A stretch of 64,000 bases of DNA. Origin: Pseudomonas azerbaijanoccidentalis. GTDB lineage: Bacteria > Pseudomonadota > Gammaproteobacteria > Pseudomonadales > Pseudomonadaceae. Within the stretch, counting starts at the first letter, position 1. The number at the start of each line of letters is the position of its first letter. The translations under genes and the position numbers were made by a program. Below are positions 33,218 to 41,479 of this stretch, piece after piece. The notes below the pieces were generated by a model. It was not told where the DNA came from, searched no databases, and saw nothing but the letters and a program-made list of their open reading frames with translations. Location of the stretch: NCBI RefSeq assembly GCF_019145495.1, contig NZ_JAHSTU010000005.1, positions 310,001 through 374,000 on the forward strand. The letters are read 5' to 3'.

Positions 33218-33777
33218 TGAATAACATGGCGCGCCTGGTGCGCGATCAAGTTGCGAGGGTGATGCGTGGGTTTCGCCTGCCGTTTCGCGCAGTGTCGGCA
33301 CGCAACATCCATGGGAAACTGATCGGTGTGCAGATGGAAGGTCTGTCTGGCGAGTCAGTATCGGGAGAGCTGTTCCAGCACTATGGATTCAGCTCCGCAC
33401 CACAGCCCGGCGCCGAGTACCTGGTTGTTGCAGTTGGCGGTAAGAGCAGCCACTCCGTTGTGGTCGCCAGCGAGGATGGCCGCTATCGACTCAAACTTCG
33501 GGACGGCGAAGTGTCGCTCTACACGGATGAAGGTGACTACGTGCATATGAAGCGCGGTCGAGTGATTGAGGTTGTGACGGATGACCTTGTGTTCAAGGTC
33601 AAAAACAAGGTGCGTTTTGAAACGCCCTTGGTTGAAATGTCCGGCGATCAACACACCGAAGGCAGCATCAAGGCTGATGGCGAAATTGCAGACCACACAC
33701 GAGCAATGAAAAAAGACAGGGATATCTATAACTCCCACGATCATGGGGGAGGTGCAAAACCCTCTCCATTGCAGTAG
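33217..33777 (+). CDS. Baseplate spike protein (Mu gp45-like)
   Basis: 186 residues. An N-terminal OB-like region is followed by a beta-helical repeat region (RGRVIEVVTDDLVFKVKNKV) and the metal-binding tip motif HDHGG near the end, as in Mu gp45 where a buried iron ion sits at the tip. It pierces the outer membrane. The start shares one base with the hub stop. Confidence 0.92.
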   Translation: MNNMARLVRDQVARVMRGFRLPFRAVSARNIHGKLIGVQMEGLSGESVSGELFQHYGFSSAPQPGAEYLVVAVGGKSSHSVVVASEDGRYRLKLRDGEVSLYTDEGDYVHMKRGRVIEVVTDDLVFKVKNKVRFETPLVEMSGDQHTEGSIKADGEIADHTRAMKKDRDIYNSHDHGGGAKPSPLQ

Positions 33778-33823
33778 TTTCTGCTGTTAATACCAACAGA
33801 ATACGCCCATCAATAGGTACAGC

Positions 33824-34552
33824 ATGGCAGCTACAGTTTATGCACTTGTCCGCTTTTTTAAGACGGAATCTCATCGCGAGGATTTTCTGCGTGGTGATCT
33901 GTATATGCAGCGCCTGAAGTATTTTAAGCAGTACGAAGAGTCGGACAAATGCAATATCGGGGATAGGCACGAAGGGCTTTCGGGCTGGCTACAGCCCGAT
34001 GATATTGTCAAGCTAACAATTGAAAATAACGAAACCGGAGAGATCATTCATTTGGACGGGCTCGCTGGGCCTCTACGATTCGGCTATAACCATCATGCTG
34101 AATACCATGTCTATTGCATGTCAGCTATGTACGCCTACGACGATTCTGATGTTGATAATCTTGACGCGCTGAGATCTGAGGTAATGCTCGATGTCAGTAA
34201 AGGCGACCTTGGAGACTACTGCTCTGTTGTTTTCGGAATGAATCAGTTTTTCTCCCGTTTGAATGAGACACTTAACGGTTTGGAGGGGGTTCGTGTGGGG
34301 CATGGCATTGTCGAGTACTACGACCCAGACTCATTCAGTGGCACCTTTAACGGGGATGAAGCGGTTTTTAGAAAGTCCAACTACTTCAGCCATCAAAAAG
34401 AATTTCGCATTTTTGCCTGGGATGGAACCGAGGGTGAAAATCCTCGAAGGCTCAACATAGGCGATCTTTCCGATATCGTCTTCAACTGCCATAAAACCGA
34501 GCTCAACACCCTTGTCTCCTTGGATTATTCGGCTCCCAGCGAGAAACCTTAA
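33824..34552 (+). CDS. Accessory (moron) protein inserted in the baseplate operon
   Basis: 242 residues, soluble, with clearly lower GC than the genes on both sides. It begins with YALVRFFKTESHREDFLRGD, LYMQRLKYFKQYEES, and later has FRKSNYFSHQKEFRIFAWDG. This 'small region listing, then E-F-R-I' layout faintly resembles DUF2971-type proteins, but I cannot assign a family. It separates gp45 from gp46, which are adjacent in Mu, so it is an insertion. A role in defence or host interaction is speculation. Confidence 0.7.
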   Translation: MAATVYALVRFFKTESHREDFLRGDLYMQRLKYFKQYEESDKCNIGDRHEGLSGWLQPDDIVKLTIENNETGEIIHLDGLAGPLRFGYNHHAEYHVYCMSAMYAYDDSDVDNLDALRSEVMLDVSKGDLGDYCSVVFGMNQFFSRLNETLNGLEGVRVGHGIVEYYDPDSFSGTFNGDEAVFRKSNYFSHQKEFRIFAWDGTEGENPRRLNIGDLSDIVFNCHKTELNTLVSLDYSAPSEKP

Positions 34553-34570
34553 ACCGAGCTGAAATACACT
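34548..34570 (+). promoter_or_regulatory. Repeated late-promoter-like element, weak copy 3
   Basis: CTTAAACCGAGCTGAAATAC overlaps the end of the moron gene and resembles the two identical elements at 13886 and 22761 (CTTAAACCcCGCTGA.TAC). It lies in front of gp46. It may restart transcription after the inserted gene; evidence is only the similarity. Confidence 0.3.
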
Positions 34571-34601
34571 CCCCCCGCACAACCCTGCACCATGCACCCC
34601 C

Positions 34602-34952
34602 ATGGACGCAGGCATAAACCCAACTACAGGCGACTTGACGGGCCAGCGTATCAATACGCTGGCAAACGCCGTCTACATCCGCCTTATGACCCCCCTCGCC
34701 ACTTGGTGGAAAGATCCCACCTTGGGTTCCCGCCTGCACGAACTTCGACGTGAAAAAGACCGCCCTCGGGTGGGCATCCTTGCTCAGCAATACGCAAAGC
34801 AGGCACTCAAGCCTCTGCTCGATGACGGTCGCGCCAAGAAGATCACCATCTCCGCTGACCAGCCCCATAACGGCTGGCTCACGCTACAAATTGAAATTGT
34901 TGACGCCACCGGCAATCCGCAGGTGTTTCGCCAACCTTTAAGGGTGATTTGA
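34602..34952 (+). CDS. Baseplate protein (Mu gp46-like)
   Basis: 116 residues of the gp46/GPW-like family: NAVYIRLMTPLATWWKDPTL, GSRLHELRREKDR, then the C-terminal strand pair WLTLQIEIVDATGN. It forms part of the baseplate and is the analogue of T4 gp25. It lies 2 bases before gp47. Confidence 0.9.
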   Translation: MDAGINPTTGDLTGQRINTLANAVYIRLMTPLATWWKDPTLGSRLHELRREKDRPRVGILAQQYAKQALKPLLDDGRAKKITISADQPHNGWLTLQIEIVDATGNPQVFRQPLRVI

Positions 34953-34953
34953 C

Positions 34954-36024
34954 ATGGCCTATTCGTCCCCGCCGCTGGAGAGCATTCTTGCGAACATCTT
35001 GCGGGACATTCGCAACCTTCAGGCGGAAGCTGATATCGGCACGGACAGCGACAACTATGTCCGCTCAGCTGCGGTCGCGGCAGCTATTGAAGGCCTCTAT
35101 CAAAAAATCGGCTGGGTGTTCCGGCAAATTTTTCCAGACACCGCTGATGAAGAGGAGCTAGTCCATGCAGCGACTATTCGTGGAGTGCCACGCAAACACC
35201 CGGTAGCGGCCACTGGCACTGCTTCGCTGAGCGGTGCACCTGATGTCGAGCTGCTGGTGGGGGCGGCACTGAAGCACATCGTCACGGGTGAGCAGTTTAC
35301 CGCTCTGTCTAGTGCAACACTTGGCATTGATGGGACAGCTACTTTGGTTGTCAAAGCGCAGACAACAGGCAGCGCACTGAATCACCTAACAGGCGACCTC
35401 ATCATCGTCAGTCCGCCCCTGGGCATGGATTCCGCCGCGACATTCATCGGTGAGACTGCTGGTGGAGAGGATCTGGAAAAGGTCGAATCGCTACTGGCTA
35501 GGCTGCTAGACATCATCCAGAACCCGCCAGCAGGTGGTGCCGTCTATGACTACGTTCGTTGGGCCAAGGAGGTCGATGGAGTAACTGATGTCTTGCCGTT
35601 GCCGAAGCGTCGCGGTGCTGGCACCGTAGATCTTGTCATCACCGCCAGCGGCGGCCTGCCCTCGGCCGAAGTGGTCGACAACTGCTTGGAACACATCCTG
35701 AGTCTCTGCTCGGTCATCGCTGATATTTGGGTCTACGTCCCAACCGTTCACATCGTCAACTCAACTGCATTGGTTGAGCTGGCGTCCGGCTACCTGCTTG
35801 CCGACGTTCAGATAGCCGCACAAAAGGCATATGACGCATTGCTTGGCACTCTTAAGCCTCTCGACATGCTCAAGCGCTCACAGATAGAGGCCATGATTAG
35901 CAACCTTGCAGGCGTCATCGACCGCTCGGTATCAACGCCTCCTGGAAATGTAAACGCCTCAGAAGATCCGGCGCTTGTTGGCTGGATCCGTCCCGGCACT
36001 ATCACTTTGGGGTTGTTGGAATGA
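34954..36024 (+). CDS. Baseplate J-like protein (Mu gp47)
   Basis: 356 residues of the baseplate J family: an early helical region (ILANILRDIRNLQAEADIGT), HAATIRGVPRKHPVAATGTA, a beta domain, then the typical YVRWAKEVDGVTDVLPLPKR. It builds the wedge ring around the hub. Confidence 0.93.
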   Translation: MAYSSPPLESILANILRDIRNLQAEADIGTDSDNYVRSAAVAAAIEGLYQKIGWVFRQIFPDTADEEELVHAATIRGVPRKHPVAATGTASLSGAPDVELLVGAALKHIVTGEQFTALSSATLGIDGTATLVVKAQTTGSALNHLTGDLIIVSPPLGMDSAATFIGETAGGEDLEKVESLLARLLDIIQNPPAGGAVYDYVRWAKEVDGVTDVLPLPKRRGAGTVDLVITASGGLPSAEVVDNCLEHILSLCSVIADIWVYVPTVHIVNSTALVELASGYLLADVQIAAQKAYDALLGTLKPLDMLKRSQIEAMISNLAGVIDRSVSTPPGNVNASEDPALVGWIRPGTITLGLLE

Positions 36025-36596
36025 GCGGTCTCGGCAACCAGCTGAGGTTGTTGCTACCACCTGTCTCGTATGACGGATCGGCACCCAACCTTTCGGCTGC
36101 GATAGAGGCCGAAGCAAATGCCTTGAACCTTTCGGATGCTCAGGCGGATGAGGTCTATGGCGCAATATTCCCAGACTCAGGCCAAGCACTGAGTGACTGG
36201 GAGCGTGTCTTGGCACTGCCTGATCCGTGTTTGATCGGTGTCTCCCAGTCTGTGGGACAACGCGTACAAGCTGTTATCAGCAAGATGCAGGGGCGTGGTG
36301 GTCAGAGCAAGCCGTTCTTTATTGCACTGGCTAAGTCCCTTGGCTACGACATCACCATCACCACTTTCAGGCCTCCGCGCGCGGGCCTTGCTCGTGCTGG
36401 CGATCCTCTCTATGGCGGCGACTGGGCGTTTACGTGGCGTGTGAATGCGCCCGCCGTGACCGTCAGCTATGCGCGAGCAGGTATCGCTGGAGCGGGTGAT
36501 CCATTAGCCGCGTGGGGCAATAAATCCCTTGAATGTCGACTCAGCCAAATGAAACCGGCTGAGTCGATCTTGCTATTTGGATACGGAGACAACTAA
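36021..36596 (+). CDS. DUF2313 tail protein (Mu gp48-like)
   Basis: 191 residues: LLPPVSYDGSAPNLSAAIEA at the start, IFPDSGQALSDWERVLALPD, and a C-terminal SLECRLSQMKPAESILLFGY typical of DUF2313. It links baseplate and fibre in Mu (gp48, T4 gp10-like position). It overlaps gp47 by 4 bases and shares one base with the fibre gene. Confidence 0.9.
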   Translation: MSGLGNQLRLLLPPVSYDGSAPNLSAAIEAEANALNLSDAQADEVYGAIFPDSGQALSDWERVLALPDPCLIGVSQSVGQRVQAVISKMQGRGGQSKPFFIALAKSLGYDITITTFRPPRAGLARAGDPLYGGDWAFTWRVNAPAVTVSYARAGIAGAGDPLAAWGNKSLECRLSQMKPAESILLFGYGDN

Positions 36597-37786
36597 TGCA
36601 AAAAATCGGGGACATCACCAATACGGCGAATGATGTCGGTGAGTACACAGATGGAAATCCGGGTGCGGGTGTCGAGCCAACTCTCATCAAGGCTCGCTGG
36701 CTTAACGTGATTCAGCGTGAACTGGCAGCAGTTGTTGAGGGCGCGGGTTTCGTGCTTGACCCTGGGCGCGATGACCAGGTGCTGCATGCGATACAGATTT
36801 TGGCCCGATTGGTCCCTGGTGCATACGCTCTGGACCAAGGGACAGCGAATGTGTATGCCGTCGACTTTACGCCGCCGATCACTGCGTTAACTGACGGCAT
36901 GGTGGTCCGCTTCAAGGCCAAAACGGCTAACTCCGGTGACAGTACCTTCAATCCAAATGGCCTTGGCGCGAAACCACTCATGGGTGGTGCCCACAACAAT
37001 TTGCTTGGTGGCGAAATTGCTGCCAATGGCGATGTGTGGGTTCAGTGGAACAGCTCGATAGGCGGGGGCTCATGGGTCATCATTGCCAGCAGTGGCGGGG
37101 CTTTGCAGATTGCTCCAGGGGTTGCCCTTGGCCATGCAGCATCACTTCTTCAAGTTCAGGCGGACTCCAGTCGATACGCCCTCGATACTGGCGCTGCCAA
37201 TGTGTATGCCGTCGCCTATACCCCTGCTTTGATTACCCCAGTCGACGGAATGACGTTGAAGTTCAAGGCAAAGACGGCGAACTCAGGAGCCAGCACTTTC
37301 AGCCCCAACGGAACAGGAGCTAAACCCATTGTTGGCGCTGCACATTCACCACTTCAAGGTGGTGAGATTGCTGCGAACGGTGACGTTTGGGTCCAATACA
37401 ACAGCTCTATTGGCACTGGATCGTGGGTATTGATTGACAGCACCGGGGGCGCCGTTCAAGTAGCGCCCGCAACTGCCAGCAATCACGCAGTCAGCCTTGG
37501 GCAGTTCGTTACGTCATTCGGATTGAGCGGTTACGTAAAATTTCCAAATGGTTTCATCATCCAATGGGGTCGAGTCACAACCACGGCCCAATTGATCGGG
37601 GCCACTTGGAACTTCCCAATGATCTTCCCGAATAGATGCGCTTTTTGGGGCGCGTTTACAAACAACTCGTCCTCACAAAGCTTCTACTCAAACGTAGGAG
37701 ACCCGAGTGCATCCAATGCCGGGTGCATCGTTTCTTCGACCTTTAGCGGGTCCGCCGTCAACATTTGCTTTGCTTTCGGGTACTAA
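36596..37786 (+). CDS. Tail fibre protein with internal duplication
   Basis: 396 residues. Residues 1-60 are a baseplate-attachment domain (DITNTANDVGEYTDGNPGAG). Two copies of a domain of about 110 residues follow (TANVYAVDFTPPITALTDGM... and AANVYAVAYTPALITPVDGM...), each with KAKTANSGxSTFxPNGxGAKP and GGEIAANGDVWVQ. The C-terminal 75 residues (FPNGFIIQWGRVTTTA ... NICFAFGY) are of the gp53-like receptor-binding type. No invertible alternative end is present. Confidence 0.88.
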   Translation: MQKIGDITNTANDVGEYTDGNPGAGVEPTLIKARWLNVIQRELAAVVEGAGFVLDPGRDDQVLHAIQILARLVPGAYALDQGTANVYAVDFTPPITALTDGMVVRFKAKTANSGDSTFNPNGLGAKPLMGGAHNNLLGGEIAANGDVWVQWNSSIGGGSWVIIASSGGALQIAPGVALGHAASLLQVQADSSRYALDTGAANVYAVAYTPALITPVDGMTLKFKAKTANSGASTFSPNGTGAKPIVGAAHSPLQGGEIAANGDVWVQYNSSIGTGSWVLIDSTGGAVQVAPATASNHAVSLGQFVTSFGLSGYVKFPNGFIIQWGRVTTTAQLIGATWNFPMIFPNRCAFWGAFTNNSSSQSFYSNVGDPSASNAGCIVSSTFSGSAVNICFAFGY

Positions 37787-37791
37787 ATCTC

Positions 37792-38208
37792 ATGGGACAA
37801 AAACTCGCAGCCTTTAACACTAATCATGCATTTGTCGGCTACCACGACACACAGGACAGCCCGCCACCTAGCGGCAGGCGGGTGATTGAAATAAGTGATG
37901 AGCAGTGGCAAGAACTGATGGCTGAGCAGTCGATAGGCAGGGTCTTAACCGTTTCCGAAGGTGGCATGATACTCGTGTCTGATCCTCCGCTACCGACGGT
38001 TGAGGAAATCACAGCATCGAATGCCTACGTTCGCGATGGTCTACTCGACACGGCTACGCGTGCGATCAACCCTTTACAAGACGCGGTGGATACCCAGTCC
38101 GCAACGCCCGCCGAGGAGTCGCTACTGTTGAAGTGGAAGGTCTATCGGAGAGACGTCAACCGAGTCGACCTGACCCAGGTCGCTCCCGCTTGGCCTGAGC
38201 AACCCTAA
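37792..38208 (+). CDS. Tail fibre assembly chaperone
   Basis: 138 residues from ATG 37792. It has a DUF4376/Tfa-like layout: a short N-terminal beta part (FVGYHDTQDSPPPSGRRVIE, ISDEQWQELMAE) and a C-terminal helical region ending in WKVYRRDVNRVDLTQ, the family's conserved 'R..l..id' segment. It folds or trimerises the fibre. It is the last phage gene. Confidence 0.85.
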   Translation: MGQKLAAFNTNHAFVGYHDTQDSPPPSGRRVIEISDEQWQELMAEQSIGRVLTVSEGGMILVSDPPLPTVEEITASNAYVRDGLLDTATRAINPLQDAVDTQSATPAEESLLLKWKVYRRDVNRVDLTQVAPAWPEQP

Positions 38209-38325
38209 GGTTCAGGAAGTCTTTCTTAGGCTGTGCCAAAGCTAGTGCAAGTACTGGTTTTGATTTTCATCTGAGACGGTGCCAAAAATCCCGCAAGGCG
38301 GTGCCAAATCCGGCGCGCGCTTACA
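38209..38325. promoter_or_regulatory. Prophage right end, transposase-binding sites R1-R3
   Basis: GTGCCA sites lie at 38301-38306 (R1), 38279-38284 (R2) and 38233-38238 (R3), all in the same orientation. R1 is at base 20 from the right end (TTACA, 38321-38325), as L1 is from the left end. No gene is present. Confidence 0.75.
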
Positions 38326-38330
38326 GTGTA
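38326..38330. repeat. Target-site duplication GTGTA, right copy
   Basis: Identical to 3606-3610; it follows the terminal CA of the prophage. Confidence 0.85.
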
Positions 38331-38385
38331 CGAGCTAAGGACCAGGCCGGCCGGTAGGCCGCCTCGCGGTGCTGTGGCGGTATTC

Positions 38386-39590
38386 GCCCCCTCGTGAGGC
38401 CGAGCGCAGGTTCTGCGCAGTGGGCAACCCGGCAAGGATGCCGGGTTAGCCGCCCCCGGCCATGGATGGCCGATGGCGGCGGGCCCACGGAGCAGGACCG
38501 GAGCGAGGGCATGCCGAGCCTAGGCGAGGCACCGAACGAAAGGGGCAAGAGCCCTTTGGTTACTTTGGGGCTTTTCCAAAAGTGACCCGCTGTAAGAGCG
38601 GAACCCTAAGCAACCGTTACCGCAGCAATGGATATGTACTCGGTCAGCAACATCGAGGTCGGCTGTCAGGCCGCCATCGCTGGCAAGCCAGCTCCCACAG
38701 AAATCGGGTACGGCCGCAACATCGAGGTCGGCTGTCAGGCCGCCTCGCTTTTGATTTGGCTTTTGATTTTCTTGCCCCCTCGTGAGGCCGAGCGCAGGTT
38801 CTGCGCAGTGGGCAACCCGGCATGGATGCCGGGTTAGCCGCCCCCGGCCATGGATGGCCGATGGCGGCGGGCCCACGGAGCAGGACCGGAGCGAGGGCAT
38901 GCCGAGCCTAGGCGAGGCACCGAACGAAAGCGGCAAGAGCGCTTGGTTACTTGGCGCTTTTCCAAGTGACCCGCTGTAAGAGCGGAACCCTAAGCAACCG
39001 TTACCGCAGCAATGGATATGTACTCGGTCAGCAACATCGAGATCGGCTGTCAGGCCGCCATCGCTGGCAAGCCAGCTCCCACAGAAATCGGGTACGGCCG
39101 CAACATCGAGGTCGGCTGTCAGGCCGCCTCGCTTTTGATTTGGCTTTTGATTTTCTTGCCCCCTCGTGAGGCCGAGCGCAGGTTCTGCGCAGTGGGCAAC
39201 CCGGCATGGATGCCGGGTTAGCCGCCCCCGGCCATGGATGGCCGATGGCGGCGGGCCCACGGAGCAGGGCCGGAGCGAGGGCATGCCGAGCCTAGGCGAG
39301 GCACCGAACGAAAGGGGCAAGAGCGCTTGGTTACTTGGCGCTTTTCCAAGTGACCCGCTGTAAGAGCGGAACCCTAAGCAGCCGTAACCGCAGCAATGGA
39401 TATGTACCCGGCCAGCAGCATCGAGGTCGGCTTCCAGGCCGTCATCGCTGGCAGGCCAGCTCCCACAGCAATTGGGTACGGCCGCAGCATCGAGGTTGGC
39501 TGTCAGGGCGTCATCGCTGGCAGGCCAGCTCCCACAGGAATCGGGTATGGCTGCAGCATCGAGGTCGACTGGATCAACCGACGCTAGCCG
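38386..39590. repeat. Tandem array of ~385-bp GC-rich intergenic units
   Basis: Three units begin at 38386, 38774 and 39158 (spacing 388 and 384) with GCCCCCTCGTGAGGCCGAGC. Each contains GTGGGCAACCCGGCA, CATGGATGGCCGATGG, ACGAAAGGGGCAAGAG (or AGCGGCAAGAG), a GTGACCCGCTGTAAGAGCGG hairpin, and a REP-like CATCGCTGGCAAGCCAGCTC. Units 2 and 3 are nearly identical; unit 1 and the end of unit 3 are more diverged, and the last has extra half-copies of the ATCGAGGTCGGCTGTCAGG word. Such sequence is common between genes in fluorescent pseudomonads. Open frames through it are artefacts. Confidence 0.8.
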
Positions 39591-40251
39591 CATGTTTGCG
39601 CAAATACTTCGCCCGCTCCGACAAACGCCGCTGCCAGTCCGGCGCCAAACCATGGGTCACTGCCAACGCCAGCAAATCATCAATCACCGGTCGGTGCGAC
39701 AACTGCACCTGCCAGAACTGGTCGATGGAAAACCGTTCAGTGTGCCGCTCCAAAAGTTCGATCCCATCCCCTTCTTCGAGATAGCCCGGCTGGAGGACCC
39801 GGTAGTACCAACCGGTGATGCGCTCTTTGGCGACAAACATCGACAGGTGCTCGGCATCAAAGCGGTGATTGATTTTCCAGCACGGGCTGCGGGGCTGGGA
39901 CACCTGCAGAATGGCGCTGCCGACCTGGAACACGTCACCGATGTGCACGTTGAGTTCACTGAGCCCGACCGCCGAGATGTTTTCACCAAGGCTGCCCGCC
40001 TTCAACTCGGCGGCACTGTCGGGAAAGGCTTGAGCCAAACGCTCATAGTTTTGCGCGGCGTACTGGTGCACGGCCTTTTCCGGGCCGCCGTGCACACGTC
40101 TATCGCCATGCTGATCGCCGACTATGCCGTGCAGCGCTACACGCACGGGACTTGTATGACGCTGTTTGTAAATGCCGGTTTGCTGGCCTTCGGGGTGCAG
40201 CACTGCCAAACCTCCGGCGTAGACATGGTCAATTTTTGAAATCAGTTTCAT
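39574..40251 (-). CDS. MOSC domain protein (YiiM-like)
   Basis: 225 residues. The MOSC domain (molybdenum-cofactor binding) covers about 35-170, with VGDQHGDRRVHGGPEKAVHQY, SLGENISAVGL and the Cys in RSPCWKIN that would bind molybdenum. A three-helix C-terminal extension matches YiiM. YiiM/mARC-type enzymes reduce N-hydroxylated compounds such as hydroxylaminopurine. The gene diverges from LysR-1, and a LysR-type box shared with both NMO operons lies 60 bp upstream; a role in nitrogen-oxygen compound metabolism is an inference from that. Confidence 0.88.
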   Translation of the reverse strand: MKLISKIDHVYAGGLAVLHPEGQQTGIYKQRHTSPVRVALHGIVGDQHGDRRVHGGPEKAVHQYAAQNYERLAQAFPDSAAELKAGSLGENISAVGLSELNVHIGDVFQVGSAILQVSQPRSPCWKINHRFDAEHLSMFVAKERITGWYYRVLQPGYLEEGDGIELLERHTERFSIDQFWQVQLSHRPVIDDLLALAVTHGLAPDWQRRLSERAKYLRKHAASVG

Positions 40252-40310
40252 GGTCGATCTACGCTCGTTTCATCTCGTTTCGAGCACTTTACTAATCTGC
40301 AGAAAAGCTC

Positions 40311-40330
40311 GTAAAGTGATCATTAGATAT
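40311..40330. promoter_or_regulatory. Putative LysR-type operator, copy 2 (MOSC / LysR-1)
   Basis: GTAAAGTGATCATTAGATAT matches GTAAAATGATCATTTATGAT at 45190 and GTAAAATGATGATTAATGAT at 3371. It is in the divergent MOSC/LysR-1 region, the usual site of autoregulation and control by LysR proteins. Confidence 0.55.
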
Positions 40331-40366
40331 GTCCACAATCACTTTTCATGATAGGTGGTAACGAAT

Positions 40367-41254
40367 ATGGAAATGCGCCAACTGAAAATTTTCTGCGCCG
40401 TGGCCGAGCTGGGCAGCTTCACCGCCGCCGCCGTGCAGGTGAATACGGTGCAGTCCAACGTCACCATGCGCGTGAAAGAGCTGGAAGCGGAACTCAACCG
40501 CGAGCTGTTCATCCGCAAGAAATCCGGGGTGGTGCTGACATCGGCAGGCCAAACCTTCCTCGGTTACGCGCGAAGGATTTTGCAGCTGACCGAAGAGAGC
40601 CGCAGCGCGCTGATGGACACCGGCAGCCCGACCGGCCTGCTGCGCCTGGGCTCGATGGAGACCACCGCTGCCATCCGTTTGCCGCAGGTGCTGACCAAGT
40701 ACCGCGAGCAGTTTCCCGAGGTGCAGTTATCGCTGTTGACCGGCACCACGGTTGAGCTGATCAAAGCGATTGAATCGCACCGGCTCGATGGCGCGTTTGT
40801 CGGCGGGTTTCATCAGAACTCGGCGTTAGCACAAGAAGAAGTGTTCAACGAAGAGCTGGTGCTGGTCAGCAGCAACCAATTTGAAACTTTACCTGCGCTG
40901 ATCGAAAAAATGCCGCAGCAGACTGTGCTGGTGTTTCGCACCGGGTGTTTTTATCGCTCGACGTTGGAGAACTGGTTTTATCAGGTGGGGTTGGTGCCGA
41001 ACCAGATCATGGAATTGGGCACGCTCGACGGCATTCTGTCGTGCGTTGCTGCGGGCATGGGCGTGACGTTGTTGCCCAAGGCCATCGCGGAAAATTGCAG
41101 CGTGCGCCACGCGATCCGCTGCCACACGTTGCCGTCGGAATTCGCCAATGTGTCCACGGTGTTCATTCGCCGCAACGACACGATGATCACGTCGGCGATG
41201 AGCGCCTTCATTGGCCTGGCACAACAGCAGATCGCCCGACCGGCAACGGCGTGA
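40367..41254 (+). CDS. LysR-type regulator 1
   Basis: 295 residues from ATG 40367, preceded by AGGTGG. The winged helix-turn-helix is at 1-60 (MRQLKIFCAVAELGSFTAAA, VQVNTVQSNVTMRVKELEAE) and the periplasmic-binding-like effector domain follows. It resembles LysR-2 at 45333 in unusual places (NTVQSNV, METTAAIRLPQ, GCFYRSTLENW / GCSYRQRLDTL, GMGVTLLPK / GVGITLLPK), so the two are paralogues that may share binding sites. Confidence 0.92.
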   Translation: MEMRQLKIFCAVAELGSFTAAAVQVNTVQSNVTMRVKELEAELNRELFIRKKSGVVLTSAGQTFLGYARRILQLTEESRSALMDTGSPTGLLRLGSMETTAAIRLPQVLTKYREQFPEVQLSLLTGTTVELIKAIESHRLDGAFVGGFHQNSALAQEEVFNEELVLVSSNQFETLPALIEKMPQQTVLVFRTGCFYRSTLENWFYQVGLVPNQIMELGTLDGILSCVAAGMGVTLLPKAIAENCSVRHAIRCHTLPSEFANVSTVFIRRNDTMITSAMSAFIGLAQQQIARPATA

Positions 41255-41264
41255 TTCAAAACCT

Positions 41265-41353
41265 GCAGGAGTGAGCCTGCTCGCGATAGCGTTGACTCAG
41301 GCGACATTGATGTCGAATTTTACGCCGCCATCGCTAGCAGGCTAGCTCCCACA
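41265..41353. repeat. REPIN-type inverted repeat A
   Basis: Two inverted Pseudomonas REP units: AGCCTGCTCGCGATAGCG at the left and CGCCATCGCTAGCAGGCTAG at the right, about 50 bases apart. Confidence 0.75.
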
Positions 41354-41364
41354 GGGGGGGGGGG
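41354..41364. repeat. Homopolymer of eleven G
   Basis: Eleven consecutive G between two REPIN elements, not in a gene. Prone to length change and to sequencing error. Confidence 0.8.
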
Positions 41365-41396
41365 TAATGTGCGGATTCTGGGCCAGCAAATAACCA

Positions 41397-41473
41397 GTGT
41401 GGGAGCTAGCCTGCTAGCGATAGGGTTGGATCAGGCAACGGGGATGCCGCCATCGCTAGCAGGCTCACGTCTA
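41397..41473. repeat. REPIN-type inverted repeat B
   Basis: GTGTGGGAGCTAGCCTGCTA ... GCCATCGCTAGCAGGCTCAC; second REP pair, downstream of both LysR-1 and NMO-2, which converge here. Confidence 0.75.
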
Positions 41474-41479
41474 CATTGG

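Larger units (their letters stand above)
3611..38325. mobile_element. Mu-like transposable prophage, apparently complete
   Basis: A 34,715-bp element. The left end reads TGTGGGGAGG and the right end, on the other strand, TGTAAGCGCG; each has TGGCAC starting exactly at base 20. Further sites are at 3733 and 3810 on the left and 38279 and 38233 on the right, matching the L1-L3/R1-R3 layout of Mu. A 5-bp duplication flanks it. All expected modules are present without an obvious break: repressor, transposase A/B, mor, lysis, terminase, portal, head, capsid, contractile tail and fibre. No invertible fibre segment, gin or mom was seen. Integrity suggests it could be inducible; that is inference. 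Confidence 0.95.

Noticed and set aside
38386..39590. Tandem repeats as a CRISPR array
   Set aside because: Units are about 385 bp and nearly identical throughout, without short repeats and unique spacers, and no cas genes are present.
38520..39653. Long minus-strand frame of 377 codons through the repeat array
   Set aside because: It follows the tandem repeat, its product is itself repeated (NQALLPLSFGASPRLGMPSL), and similar frames are frequent false predictions in pseudomonad intergenic repeats.
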